NCBI GenBank assembly: GCA_949879795.1
Contig: CATLBR010000002.1
Location: 62,001-126,000, forward strand
DNA: 64,000 bases
Source of the DNA: an uncultured Hungatella sp.
GTDB lineage: Bacteria > Bacillota > Clostridia > Lachnospirales > Lachnospiraceae
Reading direction: 5' to 3'
Below, piece by piece: positions 16,781 to 28,200 of this stretch; the first letter of the stretch is position 1, and each line of letters opens with the position of its first letter. The notes below the pieces were generated by a model. That model worked only from the letters and a program-made list of their open reading frames with translations, was not told where the DNA came from and made no database searches. Made by a program: the position numbers and the translations under genes.

Positions 16781-19234
16781 TCAGATCATACTATCGATTT
16801 CCCCGACAAAAAAGTCTTTATTGCTGTCATGCCTGAATTCCAATATTTTAACCATAAATAAACGGTTTTCATAAGTTATATCTGACAGGAGGTTTTCCTG
16901 CTCATATTTATTTACCTTTCTTGGAGAAATATTTACCTCATATCCGTTTTGAATAAGTTTTCCACGAATTCCGCCATTTGTCTTTTGTTTAATGCATTTC
17001 ATCTCAAGACTCTGACCTATTATTTTCTCCGCCTCTTTCGGATCAATGGAAAGAATCACATACTGCAGACATAAATCACATCCTGCCAGAATCCGATCCA
17101 GAATACCCACAGAACAGTCCGCCCCGAAAAGAAGCTCAAACATTTCCTGTACTTTGTCTTTCTCCGGCGATTTATGATCGGCGTGACCAGCCAGGTTTCT
17201 TATTTCCCTGGCACGATGGATATCGGATGCCAGATCGTCCCACCATCTGCTCCAGTCCTCCGGTATTGTGCCCCCGTATAGATGAAAGGTGATACTGGCG
17301 CACAGATCCGCAAGACATATTTTTTTGCCAGATATCAGATTGGCGAAATTGCCGATATAGGTTTTTGCAACATTCATATGCTTAAAGTTATCTCTTGCTG
17401 AAGGAATATCCGCTTTCTCTTTTAAACTATATCCTGACAAAGCCGATATGCCCTGAAAGGCTGCAAACAGATTGTCTCTTAAGGCCTGCTCCACCGCTTT
17501 CCCGTACAAAATCAGCTGTGCGGAATAATCGTCAAAATCAAGATGGGGCAGCGATAAGGCATCCTCGACCACCACTGCCATTTTCAGATAAAACTGGCAC
17601 CGTGCGCTCTGCTTTTCCAGTATCTCATCCTTGAGGTCATGATGTATTCTGTTTCTGGCAATAACGAATCTTTCATCCAGTGTCTGCAGTTCGGATTCCG
17701 TTACATCGACAATGTCCTCATATTCATCCACCTCGATATCCGGAAATATCTGCTTTCCTGCATCGTGGAATGTCTGGTCGACCAATCTGTCATGCTCTTC
17801 TTCGCTTTCATAAGGAAGCTCTAAAACCTGCCGAAGATTATCAGGATCAAATTTGCTTTGAATATGTCTCTGTAAACGGCTTCCTATAAGAAGTCCCAGC
17901 TCTTCCTGATCGCTGCTGTCTCCAAGCATGAGAAGAAATTCTTTTGCCGATATCCCCTGAACATACTGCATATTCTGAATCTTTACTTCTTTCGACTCAT
18001 TTGCAGAACCGTTCTCATAGTAATCACCGTTTACTACAATCGTCGGTCTGTCCATTGGGAGATTCTGCATTTTTTTGTTTTCGATATCCTGTAACGGATT
18101 TCGCTTTGATGCCGCCGTCATCTTATCCTCCCGGCAATATCGCTGAAACAGGAGGGAATTAAACCGCACAAGAAAATCCCTGGATATAAGGTTTTTGTTT
18201 CTGTCCTGATATATGTATCTGCGCAGTAATCCTCTCTGCAGGAGAGCCGCAACTGCTTCTTCATAGGGCGATGCAGTAAAATCACAACAGGCATAATCCT
18301 TATTTGAAGATGCCTGAGCCGCCAGCATCTTAAGTACCTTAATCTGAGTGTCCGTCAACAGCTTGCTCCAGCCATCCATCAGTATCTCGCACTGAAAACG
18401 CGCACTCTTCACAGCACTTCCGATATTGACCTCGCCGTTATTGGAAAGAATGTTTTCATATATCTGTTTTGCCAGAAGATTTACGAATTTTGGAATTCCT
18501 CCGCTGAGGTTAAATATATGGCTGCTCATTGTATCCGGAATGACAACATCGCTGCCTTCCTGCTTTTCATTGAGATAGGACCGGACATCTTCCTGTGAAA
18601 AGGGGGACATTTCAATAACGTTCGTAAACTTCTGCAAAAAGTAGGAGCCTCTTACATCCTTGGGCAGAGAATCCTTTGTAAGATCATAATTGGTCGCAAC
18701 GATGCACTGTATATATCCGCTCTCAATCAGACTTCTGAGGCAGTCATGATGCTCCTGCGTCACGTTTGATGACAGGGTAAACATTTCGAAATAATCCATA
18801 ACTATTATAACGAAATATCCCCAGTTATCATGGATCTCCTCTATCATATTCTGAAATCTTGTTTTTCCTGATATACCGTTGAGCGGGGCTGTTGTCTGCA
18901 GAATCTGTGCCAGCAGTTCTTTATCGCTGATTAAAAATCCCAGCGACTTTTCCAGACGTTCTGCAAGATACTCACAGAGGTCATTGCTGTCGCTCCTCGT
19001 CGATAAATCGGCGAAATAGATCAGTTTCTTTTTTGTTTCCGCTATTTTCTTTCTGTATTCAGGAGAAAAAGTAGTTCTCAGAAGAGATGTTTTTCCGCTC
19101 CCCTCCGGTCCGACCACATAGGTATTGACTCTGTTTTTAACGCTGTACTCCAGTTTTTTGATAAGAGTTTTATCACCGATCCATTCGTCTGTACATTCTA
19201 CAGGAAAATCTTCAATAAACGGATTAAGTTCCAT
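16781..19234 (-). CDS. P-loop (STAND/ORC-like) ATPase with C-terminal HEPN-like region
   Basis: Walker A YVVGPEGSGKTSLLR, Walker B-like YFVIIVMDYFEMF, winged-helix-like region, then two Rx4H motifs: ARNRIHHD and REIRNLAGHAD. Start after an AGGAGG SD. Confidence 0.7.
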   Translation of the reverse strand: MELNPFIEDFPVECTDEWIGDKTLIKKLEYSVKNRVNTYVVGPEGSGKTSLLRTTFSPEYRKKIAETKKKLIYFADLSTRSDSNDLCEYLAERLEKSLGFLISDKELLAQILQTTAPLNGISGKTRFQNMIEEIHDNWGYFVIIVMDYFEMFTLSSNVTQEHHDCLRSLIESGYIQCIVATNYDLTKDSLPKDVRGSYFLQKFTNVIEMSPFSQEDVRSYLNEKQEGSDVVIPDTMSSHIFNLSGGIPKFVNLLAKQIYENILSNNGEVNIGSAVKSARFQCEILMDGWSKLLTDTQIKVLKMLAAQASSNKDYACCDFTASPYEEAVAALLQRGLLRRYIYQDRNKNLISRDFLVRFNSLLFQRYCREDKMTAASKRNPLQDIENKKMQNLPMDRPTIVVNGDYYENGSANESKEVKIQNMQYVQGISAKEFLLMLGDSSDQEELGLLIGSRLQRHIQSKFDPDNLRQVLELPYESEEEHDRLVDQTFHDAGKQIFPDIEVDEYEDIVDVTESELQTLDERFVIARNRIHHDLKDEILEKQSARCQFYLKMAVVVEDALSLPHLDFDDYSAQLILYGKAVEQALRDNLFAAFQGISALSGYSLKEKADIPSARDNFKHMNVAKTYIGNFANLISGKKICLADLCASITFHLYGGTIPEDWSRWWDDLASDIHRAREIRNLAGHADHKSPEKDKVQEMFELLFGADCSVGILDRILAGCDLCLQYVILSIDPKEAEKIIGQSLEMKCIKQKTNGGIRGKLIQNGYEVNISPRKVNKYEQENLLSDITYENRLFMVKILEFRHDSNKDFFVGEIDSMI

Positions 19235-19253
19235 TTTCATTCCTCCTGGTTTT

Positions 19254-22200
19254 TCATTCGTCGTACCATTCACTGTCGTCGTCTGATAACGATCCGTTAA
19301 GATCCGGATCAGACTCCTGCAGTTCTTTATTTTGCAGATTATTGATCACGGCAAAGGGCTCGTTTTTATTCTTTTCAGACTGCTTGATCTGAAAGATATC
19401 AGGTTCCTCCATGACCTGTTCATATATAGAAGGGTTGGTTCTGAAATACCTTCTGTATATATCCAGTTCAAATCTGAACATCTGTGAATCAATGGGATGG
19501 GCCGTGATTATCTTAAGGCCGAGAAGAACCGTGATGATTCTCTGTATCTCCACCCTGGCTGTCCCCATCAGGTCTGAAAGCTGATTGATATGTACATATG
19601 CATCCTTCTTGGCCGCCAGGCTCTGCATCGCGTCTACGAATCTTCTTTCTTCACCGTCTTCACAGCCTTCGTAAAACTGCTTGCACCAGAGTTCTGTAAT
19701 AACTTTTGGCATGCTCTGCCTTATGTCTGACGGATATACCACATATCGGTTGTCTTTTTTTGCTCTTTCTATGGCTTCCTCACCCAGGAGTTTTGTATGC
19801 CATACCAGGCCTCCGGCATAATCCCATATCCATTTCACGGCCTCTTCCGTGATGATCAGTTCAGGATATGGCCGATAGGGCAGAAAGATGACTTCCCTGG
19901 CATCGTTTTCGGGGAGTTTTCCGACCTCAATGACCTGTTTCCCGAATCTTTGGAACAGCTGATTTTTTCTGTCTCCTTTCAGATTATATCGTATCAGCCA
20001 GTTTGATCCGCAAATCACGAGATGAACCGCTTTTCTGCATGAATAGCTGTTCAGTATTTCGCTGACAGCTCCAAACAGGCTGTCCAGATTTCTGTGGTAC
20101 TTCATCTGCGTCTGCTCCACACGCTCAAATAACCGATCGATCTCATCTATGATCAGGAATAATCCTTTATCTCTGATCAGTTCCTTGACATCCATATAGA
20201 ACAGACTCAATTTTTCAGGCTGCTGATCAGCACAGAAATATCCGCTGCTCCAGTTTTGTTTTAATTCACTCCACGCATTTTCTGTTTTTATTCCGGGTAT
20301 TTTCCTTTCAACGATATCCAGGACCCGATCGATAAATACATACTGAATAGGATCTTTTGCCGGAATAGACTGGCAATCCGTCTTTACACAGATTATATTA
20401 TCGCGTTTCAGTCCTATAAACGCTTCAAGATAATTGAGAAGCGATGTTTTACCTGTTCTTCGAATACCGTACATCAACGCGCTCTTATAGTCTTCAAACG
20501 AATCTCCTGCCACCAGATTGCGAAGCATGGCGGTTTCGTTTTTGCGTCCGACAAATTCCGGGCTGTAAACCTCGCCGGTTGCTTCGTCAACTTTAAACAT
20601 GATGCCGTCAGCATACTGAGTCAGAAGTCCTGTGGGATAATCAGGCTTTTTTATATCCTCAAGTATCAGGGTTCCCTTGCACACCGTTGAAGAATGCATC
20701 CGCTCTGAATAGCCGAAACTGACCGTGACCAGATAATCTATTTTATCTGTCTTCTTATCGCAGCTGTAATCTAATTCAAAAACCGCCTTTCCCTCCGGAG
20801 AAAGTCTCTTGAGAATATACTGATTACTGCTGCTGTTATCGCTGTAGGCCGCCTGGATCACTATATTTTCCGCGGCGATCTTTCCTATGTTGTGAACCTC
20901 TCCAAAAAGGTTCCCGTAATGCTGCTGGCTTCCTGAGTTTAAAATCTCGAACTGAAGTACAGGGCGCTGATCCAGCTCATTGATTTCGTCATTGATCAGT
21001 TTCTGCACTCTGTTTTTCATTTCCATCCAGCGGTTGGTTTCAATTTCTTCCAGCTGCCGGTAGTTTAAAGAAAGCTCCTCTCTTAAAATTTCCTGATTAT
21101 CCTGAGAGACAGAGGCATAGCAATTCCTCAGGCTGTCCAGAACGCCAAACACCTGTGCAACACAGGCGCCCACCAGTCCGTCTGTGATCAGGCCTCTGAT
21201 ATACTGCAGAAGCGTTTTATGTTCGCCATAGTATGACAGCAGAGACTGCAGATCCTCCGAGGATTTGATCAATATTAAGAGGCCTTCCTGAACGGTTCTT
21301 TTTGCTGTTTCTGTCCCCTCTCCTTTGGGATTCCGGTATTTTAAAATTCTTGTCATCTCCAGAAGAACCCGGCTTACAACATCCTTTTTCCCCTCAGCCA
21401 GTGCCGAATAATAATAGTCGTTTCCGAACATCAGCAACGCGTCATCCAGAACCTCCCTGGGCTGATTGTCCGACAGATAATGCTGATAGATCATCCTGGA
21501 GAGTTCCAGCTTATCAGGCATATTTCCGGCCAGATTCTGAAGTTTCTTATGTTCTTCGATCACCTGCTGAATATCCCTGTCAGAAAAAGCAGGGGTGATG
21601 TCTTTTGCAAAAAAGGGGATTTCTTCTTCTGTCATGATCTTTTCTTTAATAATCGTTTTGGCAGACATATTCCACAGGGAAGGATCTTTCTGCTCAAAAG
21701 CCTTGCCGTCGGGTTTTCTCGACTCCACCAATAACAGCTTGCTGGGCCGCGAACCGCTGATTGCAGGATTATTGGCCAGCGCCTTTACACTCTGAATATA
21801 TTCTCCATTGAACTGCTGTTTTACGTCCGGATCTGTCAGCGCGTAGCTGATCAGTATTTCTCCGCTCTTGTTTTTGGGATTAAAAGGATATTTAACCACA
21901 TAGCAGAAATATGCTTTTTCTACTTCATCCGTCCTGTTTTCAATCAGTTCTAATTTCTTGTCATCCCTCACAGACGGATCAAAAGCTGTCAGGAGGTCTT
22001 CCGCCAGCTGCCTGTTTCTCTTTCCGAAAAACATGGAAAGTCTTCTGATTTCATCAGAACGCGGGGAGTAGAGCAGAGACAGAACCATATTCATACAGCT
22101 CCAGATATGAAAACCGGAGTTTTTAACCCTGTTTATTACGTAACTGTCGTTAGAGAAAAGCGCTGTGATTCTGTAGCGGGCCTCATAATATTCCCGGCAT

Positions 22201-25200
22201 CTGATTTTAAAGGTTGTATTCGAGGTTTTCTTATAATCCGTACCGTCAAAAATCTCATGCTGCAAATATAAGCCCCGGCTGATTTTATGAAGCGCCTTGT
22301 AAAATACCCATGCATAGGCATCGTTTCCTTTTTCGAAGTATGCATCCGCTTTTTTCAGCAGCTGTGCCTGGAAATAGGGATGTTTGACCAGGGCGCTGAT
22401 CATCCAGACTGTCGCAAATAAAAAGCTGGTATCCGTTTTTTTCTTCAGCGCCGAATCAATATACAGTTTTTCCCACTTTCCGCTCAGGCTGTAGTCTTCG
22501 AAGGGATGTGTCAGCATTGCGGCCAGGGGCTCAAACTCTGTCTGACTTTCAAGAACAGAGAAATAACCTTCCTTATAAAAATCGGTTACAAACTCTGTCT
22601 CTCTGTACTTTTCAGGATATCTCTCTTTGCTGCCGTTTGCTGCCATCTGCTGAATCCAGCTCAGAAAATCATCTCGTTCTTCTTCCCTTATTTCCAGCAA
22701 AACCCGCAGCAGGCTTCTGATCAGCCCTACATTATTTGCAGGCGTTCCGGCACTTACATTAATTTCAAAAGAGATGTCTTCCTTCTCTTTCCATGCGTCT
22801 TCAATTAATTCTTTCCAGTTTCCGGATATGGCACTTAAATACGCTCTCGTGAGCATACGAACCTGCTTTTCATTTCTATTGCGAAAAGATGCTTCTGTTT
22901 CGGTGCGTTTTTCACTGATAGCGGCCCTTTTCTGATATGTCTTATTATCAGACAACGCATGGGTCATGTAGTATTCTCCGGTGCTCTTTGAAAAATCATA
23001 ATCGGTTATCCTGTTTGTCCATTGATTTACGATGCAGAGAGCATCTAATACTGCCAGCATCTCCGCGTAATCCAGCTGCTTTCTCCTGTAGAAAGACGAT
23101 GCGTTTTTAGAAGGGTGCAGTCGGATCAGTCCTCTCAGGCATGTATGGAGGTCCGGAATAAAGTTTATGGGATCCGTGCAGCACAAATTATACAGCGCAT
23201 TATAGGCCCCGTAATCATTTTCAAACATGGAAAGAATACGCTTGATAACGTTGATCGTCTCTCCGGCCTGGCCGTTTACAATACCCAGATCTGTAATTTC
23301 ATTCAGCTTTTCCAGACTTGGCGTATTCCCATCGGGCATTGTCAGCTGAAGCATCATGCTGTTCTCGATATTACCCGCCCATTCTTCTAATTCCTCCGCA
23401 TTTTTTTCGGCAAGCAGATCCACCAGCTCTTTATAATTCATCAGACTGAGAACGTTTTTTAACTGGCACAATATTTCATGAGCTTCCCTGAATCTCTTAT
23501 CCAAAATCAGATTTGCGACCAGCACAACTCCCAGATTGCAGTTTTGCCCGAAAATTTCAGATCTGTATGCTTCTAAAAAGTATTTTAATGCATCCGGGCT
23601 GCCGCTTTTTTCCGCGATCAGTGATGTGGCCCTGAGCAAAGCGTGTATCTCCTGCTCATACCCTTTATATTTTATGCAGATCGCTTTTATAAGATCGAGA
23701 ATCCGGGGATCATCTTTCCACCGCAGTAAATAATCCGGATCATCATACAACCTGTTTTCAATATATTTTCTGCACTCTTCCGCCTTTTGTTCATCCCTGA
23801 CGTTTGCCCAGATCAGCAGCACATTGATCAACAGTTCATTTTGTTCATATTTTTCACAGTAGGAAGCGCACAGTTCACAGTATCCAGGATTAAAGGTACT
23901 GTTCATATATAATAACTTGGCATATGCCGCCGGATTATCCTGGATCGGCAGCGAAATACTCTTTTCCCAGATTCCCAGATCGTAAATATTGCAGTACAGG
24001 TGTTTGATAAGCTCGTTGCTGTCATCCTCGGAGAGCACTCTTGTCGAAGTCTCGTTTACCGATACCTCGATTTCCGTCATCGGCATATTCTGGCTGATAC
24101 GGTATACAAATTCCAGATATGCGGTTATCTCGTCAATACTCAGATTATTTAATACCTTCTTAAACAAATCAAAATAACCCGGTATATCATATCCCCATGT
24201 ACGGCTCAGCAGCGCATTTATTGTCTTTCCGATGCTTTCATCCATATTGTCCAGAGGATGCTCCGCAAGAACACGAAGTATATATTCCGCGCAGTCCGTA
24301 TTGTGATCCCTGATCTTTATAAAATACAGACACAGCAGACTCTCAACGGTGCGGTATAAGCGGGCGTGTACCGTACAGCTGTCTTCTACCCGGGCGATTA
24401 TTTCTTCAGGGAAGACACCCTTCATCATGGTATCGGCATATAGAGAATAGACGCTCCTCTGCATTTCTATGTCAGCCAGTATATCGTCATTGCTGTTCAG
24501 AGAATCAAAGAACCGTACCAGCTGCGTTTTTAATTCATCGGTAACCGCCAGTTTTATCAGGTTATTATAGATCTGCGGCTTCGTGCAGATAACCGCATCA
24601 TTTATATTATGTAAAAGCCGGAGCAGCAAATCTTCATCTTCCGGAAAGGACTCGAGGATCTTTCCGATTCTTTCCGCCTTACGTTCTGCATCGGAAGGCA
24701 TCTCTTCTGATACCTGTATAATCTCTAAAAGGGCGATTTCTCCCTCCAGACTCTTAATGGAATCTCCGTAAATGACCCGCAGTCTCCTCAGTCCGTTTAG
24801 ATGATCTGTCAGGGACAGGGAGTCCAGTCTTCTCATCTCGTTTTCGATATGTCCGGAGACGAGTTCATTTTTCTCCCCGATCTTAAGCACATTATAAATA
24901 TATAAAGACAGTTCCGTATGTCTGGTTTCCAGCGCCTGCCTCTGGATGACGGATAATCTTTCCTCATCAACGGTTTCATTGCCCGTAACTATCTTTCTTA
25001 TTAATTCCGGCTCAAAAGATTTCGTCCATTCGGTAAACATCTGAAACAGTATTGTCTTTATATCTTCCAGGCGGCGGCATTCATATAATGTGCTGATCAG
25101 CAGCGCGCCCCAGGTTTTATACCATAAGGATTCTTCCTCCTTGTCGTCTGCATTCCCGATATCAGGCAGAGGTATTCTTGCCTGATCCGGAACCACCTTA

Positions 25201-28200
25201 AGCTCGGCGATAAACAGCTGCATGGTTCTCTTCCAGCTGTCTGCTTTCATGGCGCATTCGGATACAAATTCTAAATAGTACTCTTTTTGGAACAGCAGGC
25301 TGAGATAGCGCTCTTCATTCTCCTCTCTCAGAACAGGATATTCCTGCATCAGTGACAGCAATGCGATTTCGTCTTCCAGCTCATTATAAATATCCCACAG
25401 AAGCCGGACAGTCTTCATATCCGGAAGCGCAAATTTTGCAAAATTTTCAGCGGCTCCTTTATAGGTTCCGATCATTATAAAAACACGGTATCCTATGCTG
25501 TAAGCGTCCGTTCCGTGAGGATAGGAATCCGCCTTGTAGATGCCGGTAATGGCAGCCGCAAATTTATCGGATACCCCCAGTTTTTTAAGAACCGCCGAAT
25601 CAGAATATTCCCTCAGAGACCGGTCTAAACAGACGATGCTCTTTATCAGAGGATCGTCAAGGAAAGAGCACAGCTTTCTGATCTGATCATAAAAAGCGGA
25701 GATCTCGTTATTGTCATGAGAGCACAGCGAAACAACCGCCCTCCTGATAAATGTCTGCGAATTTGAGATCATAAAAGACAGACATTCCTGAAGATTGGTA
25801 CGGATATAATCGCTGGCCGAAAACGGATCGCTCTTTATTCTTGCCAGTAAATACAGCATTCTGCAGGAAGCGCTCTCGGAATAAAGCATTCTGAAGCATT
25901 CGTATAATTTGCAGCACTCGTCCCACCTGTCATTCTCGGCAAGAATAACCATTAATCCATTTGCCAGAATGTTCTTATTCTCAGCAATCCCCTTCCACAT
26001 ATAGTATTCTGCCAGAGAATTTTTGTTTTTCTGATACCGGTAAAACCTGCTTCCGGTGTCATAGCTTACATTGCCAGTATTCAGTGACTCGTCATTTACA
26101 GAAAAAGCGGCTTTTCTGATTCTGAGGATTTCATCTTCCGAATACCCCATTTCCGTCAGTTCTTTATCCCTGGAGAGAATGGTTTGAATGAGATCCGTAT
26201 TGTTATGGCAGACGGCATCTTCCAATTCATTCCTGTTTTCCGCAGCTTCAAACAGTTCTTTTCTCATCAGTAATCTCTGCTTTTCTTCAGCGCCCAAAAT
26301 GCCGGACGGAAGAGAAAGCAGTAATTCCATACTTCTGGGCTGATACAGTAAATAGCAGTGTTCCCGGGAGTATGCCAGAGCCGCCCCCGGATCACATTTG
26401 CATAAGATTTCCAGATAGGAGATCTGTTCCTCCGTATCCAGGCTGTTGTCATTTGAGTAGGTATTAAAAATCTTAAGATATAAGTCGTCGTTTTTTTCAC
26501 GGCTGTATAATTTCAGCAGTGAGTGAAAATTCTTTTCTTCCTCAAACAGCAGCCCCAGTATATAGTAACGTTCCGCTATCCTTTCAAAATTACCTATAAC
26601 ACGGTAAAGGCGCTCTGCCGCGGCCCAGAAAGTCAGTTCTTCGGGTAAATCTCTATTTTTCAGGTGTTCCATACCTGCATCGGTATACAGAGGATTGTTC
26701 CTGTGATTTTCAAAATAGTTCTCAAGCGGGGTCAGTTCGGAAAAGATCAGCATTTGAACGATTTCATTATTTCCGCAGAGTGCCGCCGTCAAACCGTGAA
26801 TTGCAGCAATGTCTTTACCCAGTGTATGGATCCGTTCAAGCAAATGTTCCGGCGACACGCCTTCTCTTGCGGTCCCGGTATCCTTCTCCGGTTTTGTATA
26901 AGCATTTTCACATGCTCTGATCTGATCTTCGATTGCCTCAAGGTCGGAAAAGTAAGCCAGTTCCCCGGGATCTGAGTCTACCAATATCTTTGCGGCAATT
27001 TTAAAAGACAGTTCTGAAAAATGGGAAGAAATATTATCGATCTTTTCCACGATTCCGTCGCTGTCGATTTTTTTTGCAGCCATTACGTCTCTTAAATCCT
27101 TATAAAAACACAGTATGGACAATAACTGACCGAAATCTGTATGATCCATGGCTGCCGAACAGACGGTCTCGATTATGGCTTTATCCCTCATGGGCGTGGA
27201 GTTTGTATCGTTCACTAATGAATACATGGAGAACAATTCATGGGTCTTTTCAATAATGACACACAGCCCCCGGAGAGCTTTAACCGTCTGTCTGGAAATT
27301 GCGTTTTTCTCATTGGCCAGCTCCTTTACCTGGAAAACCGTATGATCGTCCGGATATGGAGCATTCCAGGCCTCAAAATATATGCTGCGCAGCTCAGAAC
27401 AGGCGCTTTCGAAATCTGCAACTTTTCCGGATATCTCCTCATTGGGCAGCTTCCCCGACATGAGACACTTAAGATACTTTTCGACAATCCCGGTCATGGT
27501 TTCCAATTGCTCATTTACAAGCGCCGCTTTTCCTTCTAATACAGAGAAAGCTTCTCTGCTGCCGGTGCTCTTCGAATGTTCTTTGATCCAGTCTCCCAAT
27601 TCGGTGCCGTCGCCCAAACAGCAGAAACCGCTTTGGACAAATTTCTGCTTCTGGCCGTTTTCGTACCTGGGATTCGGCGTTAAAACACAATAAATACTGT
27701 CATTACTGTCTGCTTTCTTTAATCCGGTTTCAAAGGCCACCCTGGGTGTATCTTCATCCATCCCGTCAATAAAGATGCCGTTCGTCCCAAGAAGGATCCT
27801 GGCAATCTGATGTGCAATGGATCTTTTCGCCGATTCTTCCGTGACTTCTTCGTTATATGCGCGTATTTTTTTGATATTGAGATTCCACCAGTTCATGTAT
27901 GCAATAACGTGCATCTGCTGAATCTCGATCAGTGAAGTTTCCGTATGGGAACGGTCATCTCTGTCTTCTGTGTCACTGACCGGTTCGCTGACCGGCAAAA
28001 CGGGGGTAACGGCAGGCTCTATTGTATGTGAAAGCCACATATTATCACCGGATATCTTAAAATCCGGGAAAACGGACTGTATCCACTCGCCCAACCGCTG
28101 CCCTTTTGCCAGAATCTTGTAGTTGATTCCAGCCGGGTGATTACTCAATATTCCCGGGACCGCCGACATGAGGATCTTCCCGTTCCTCATGAGTTCGCTC

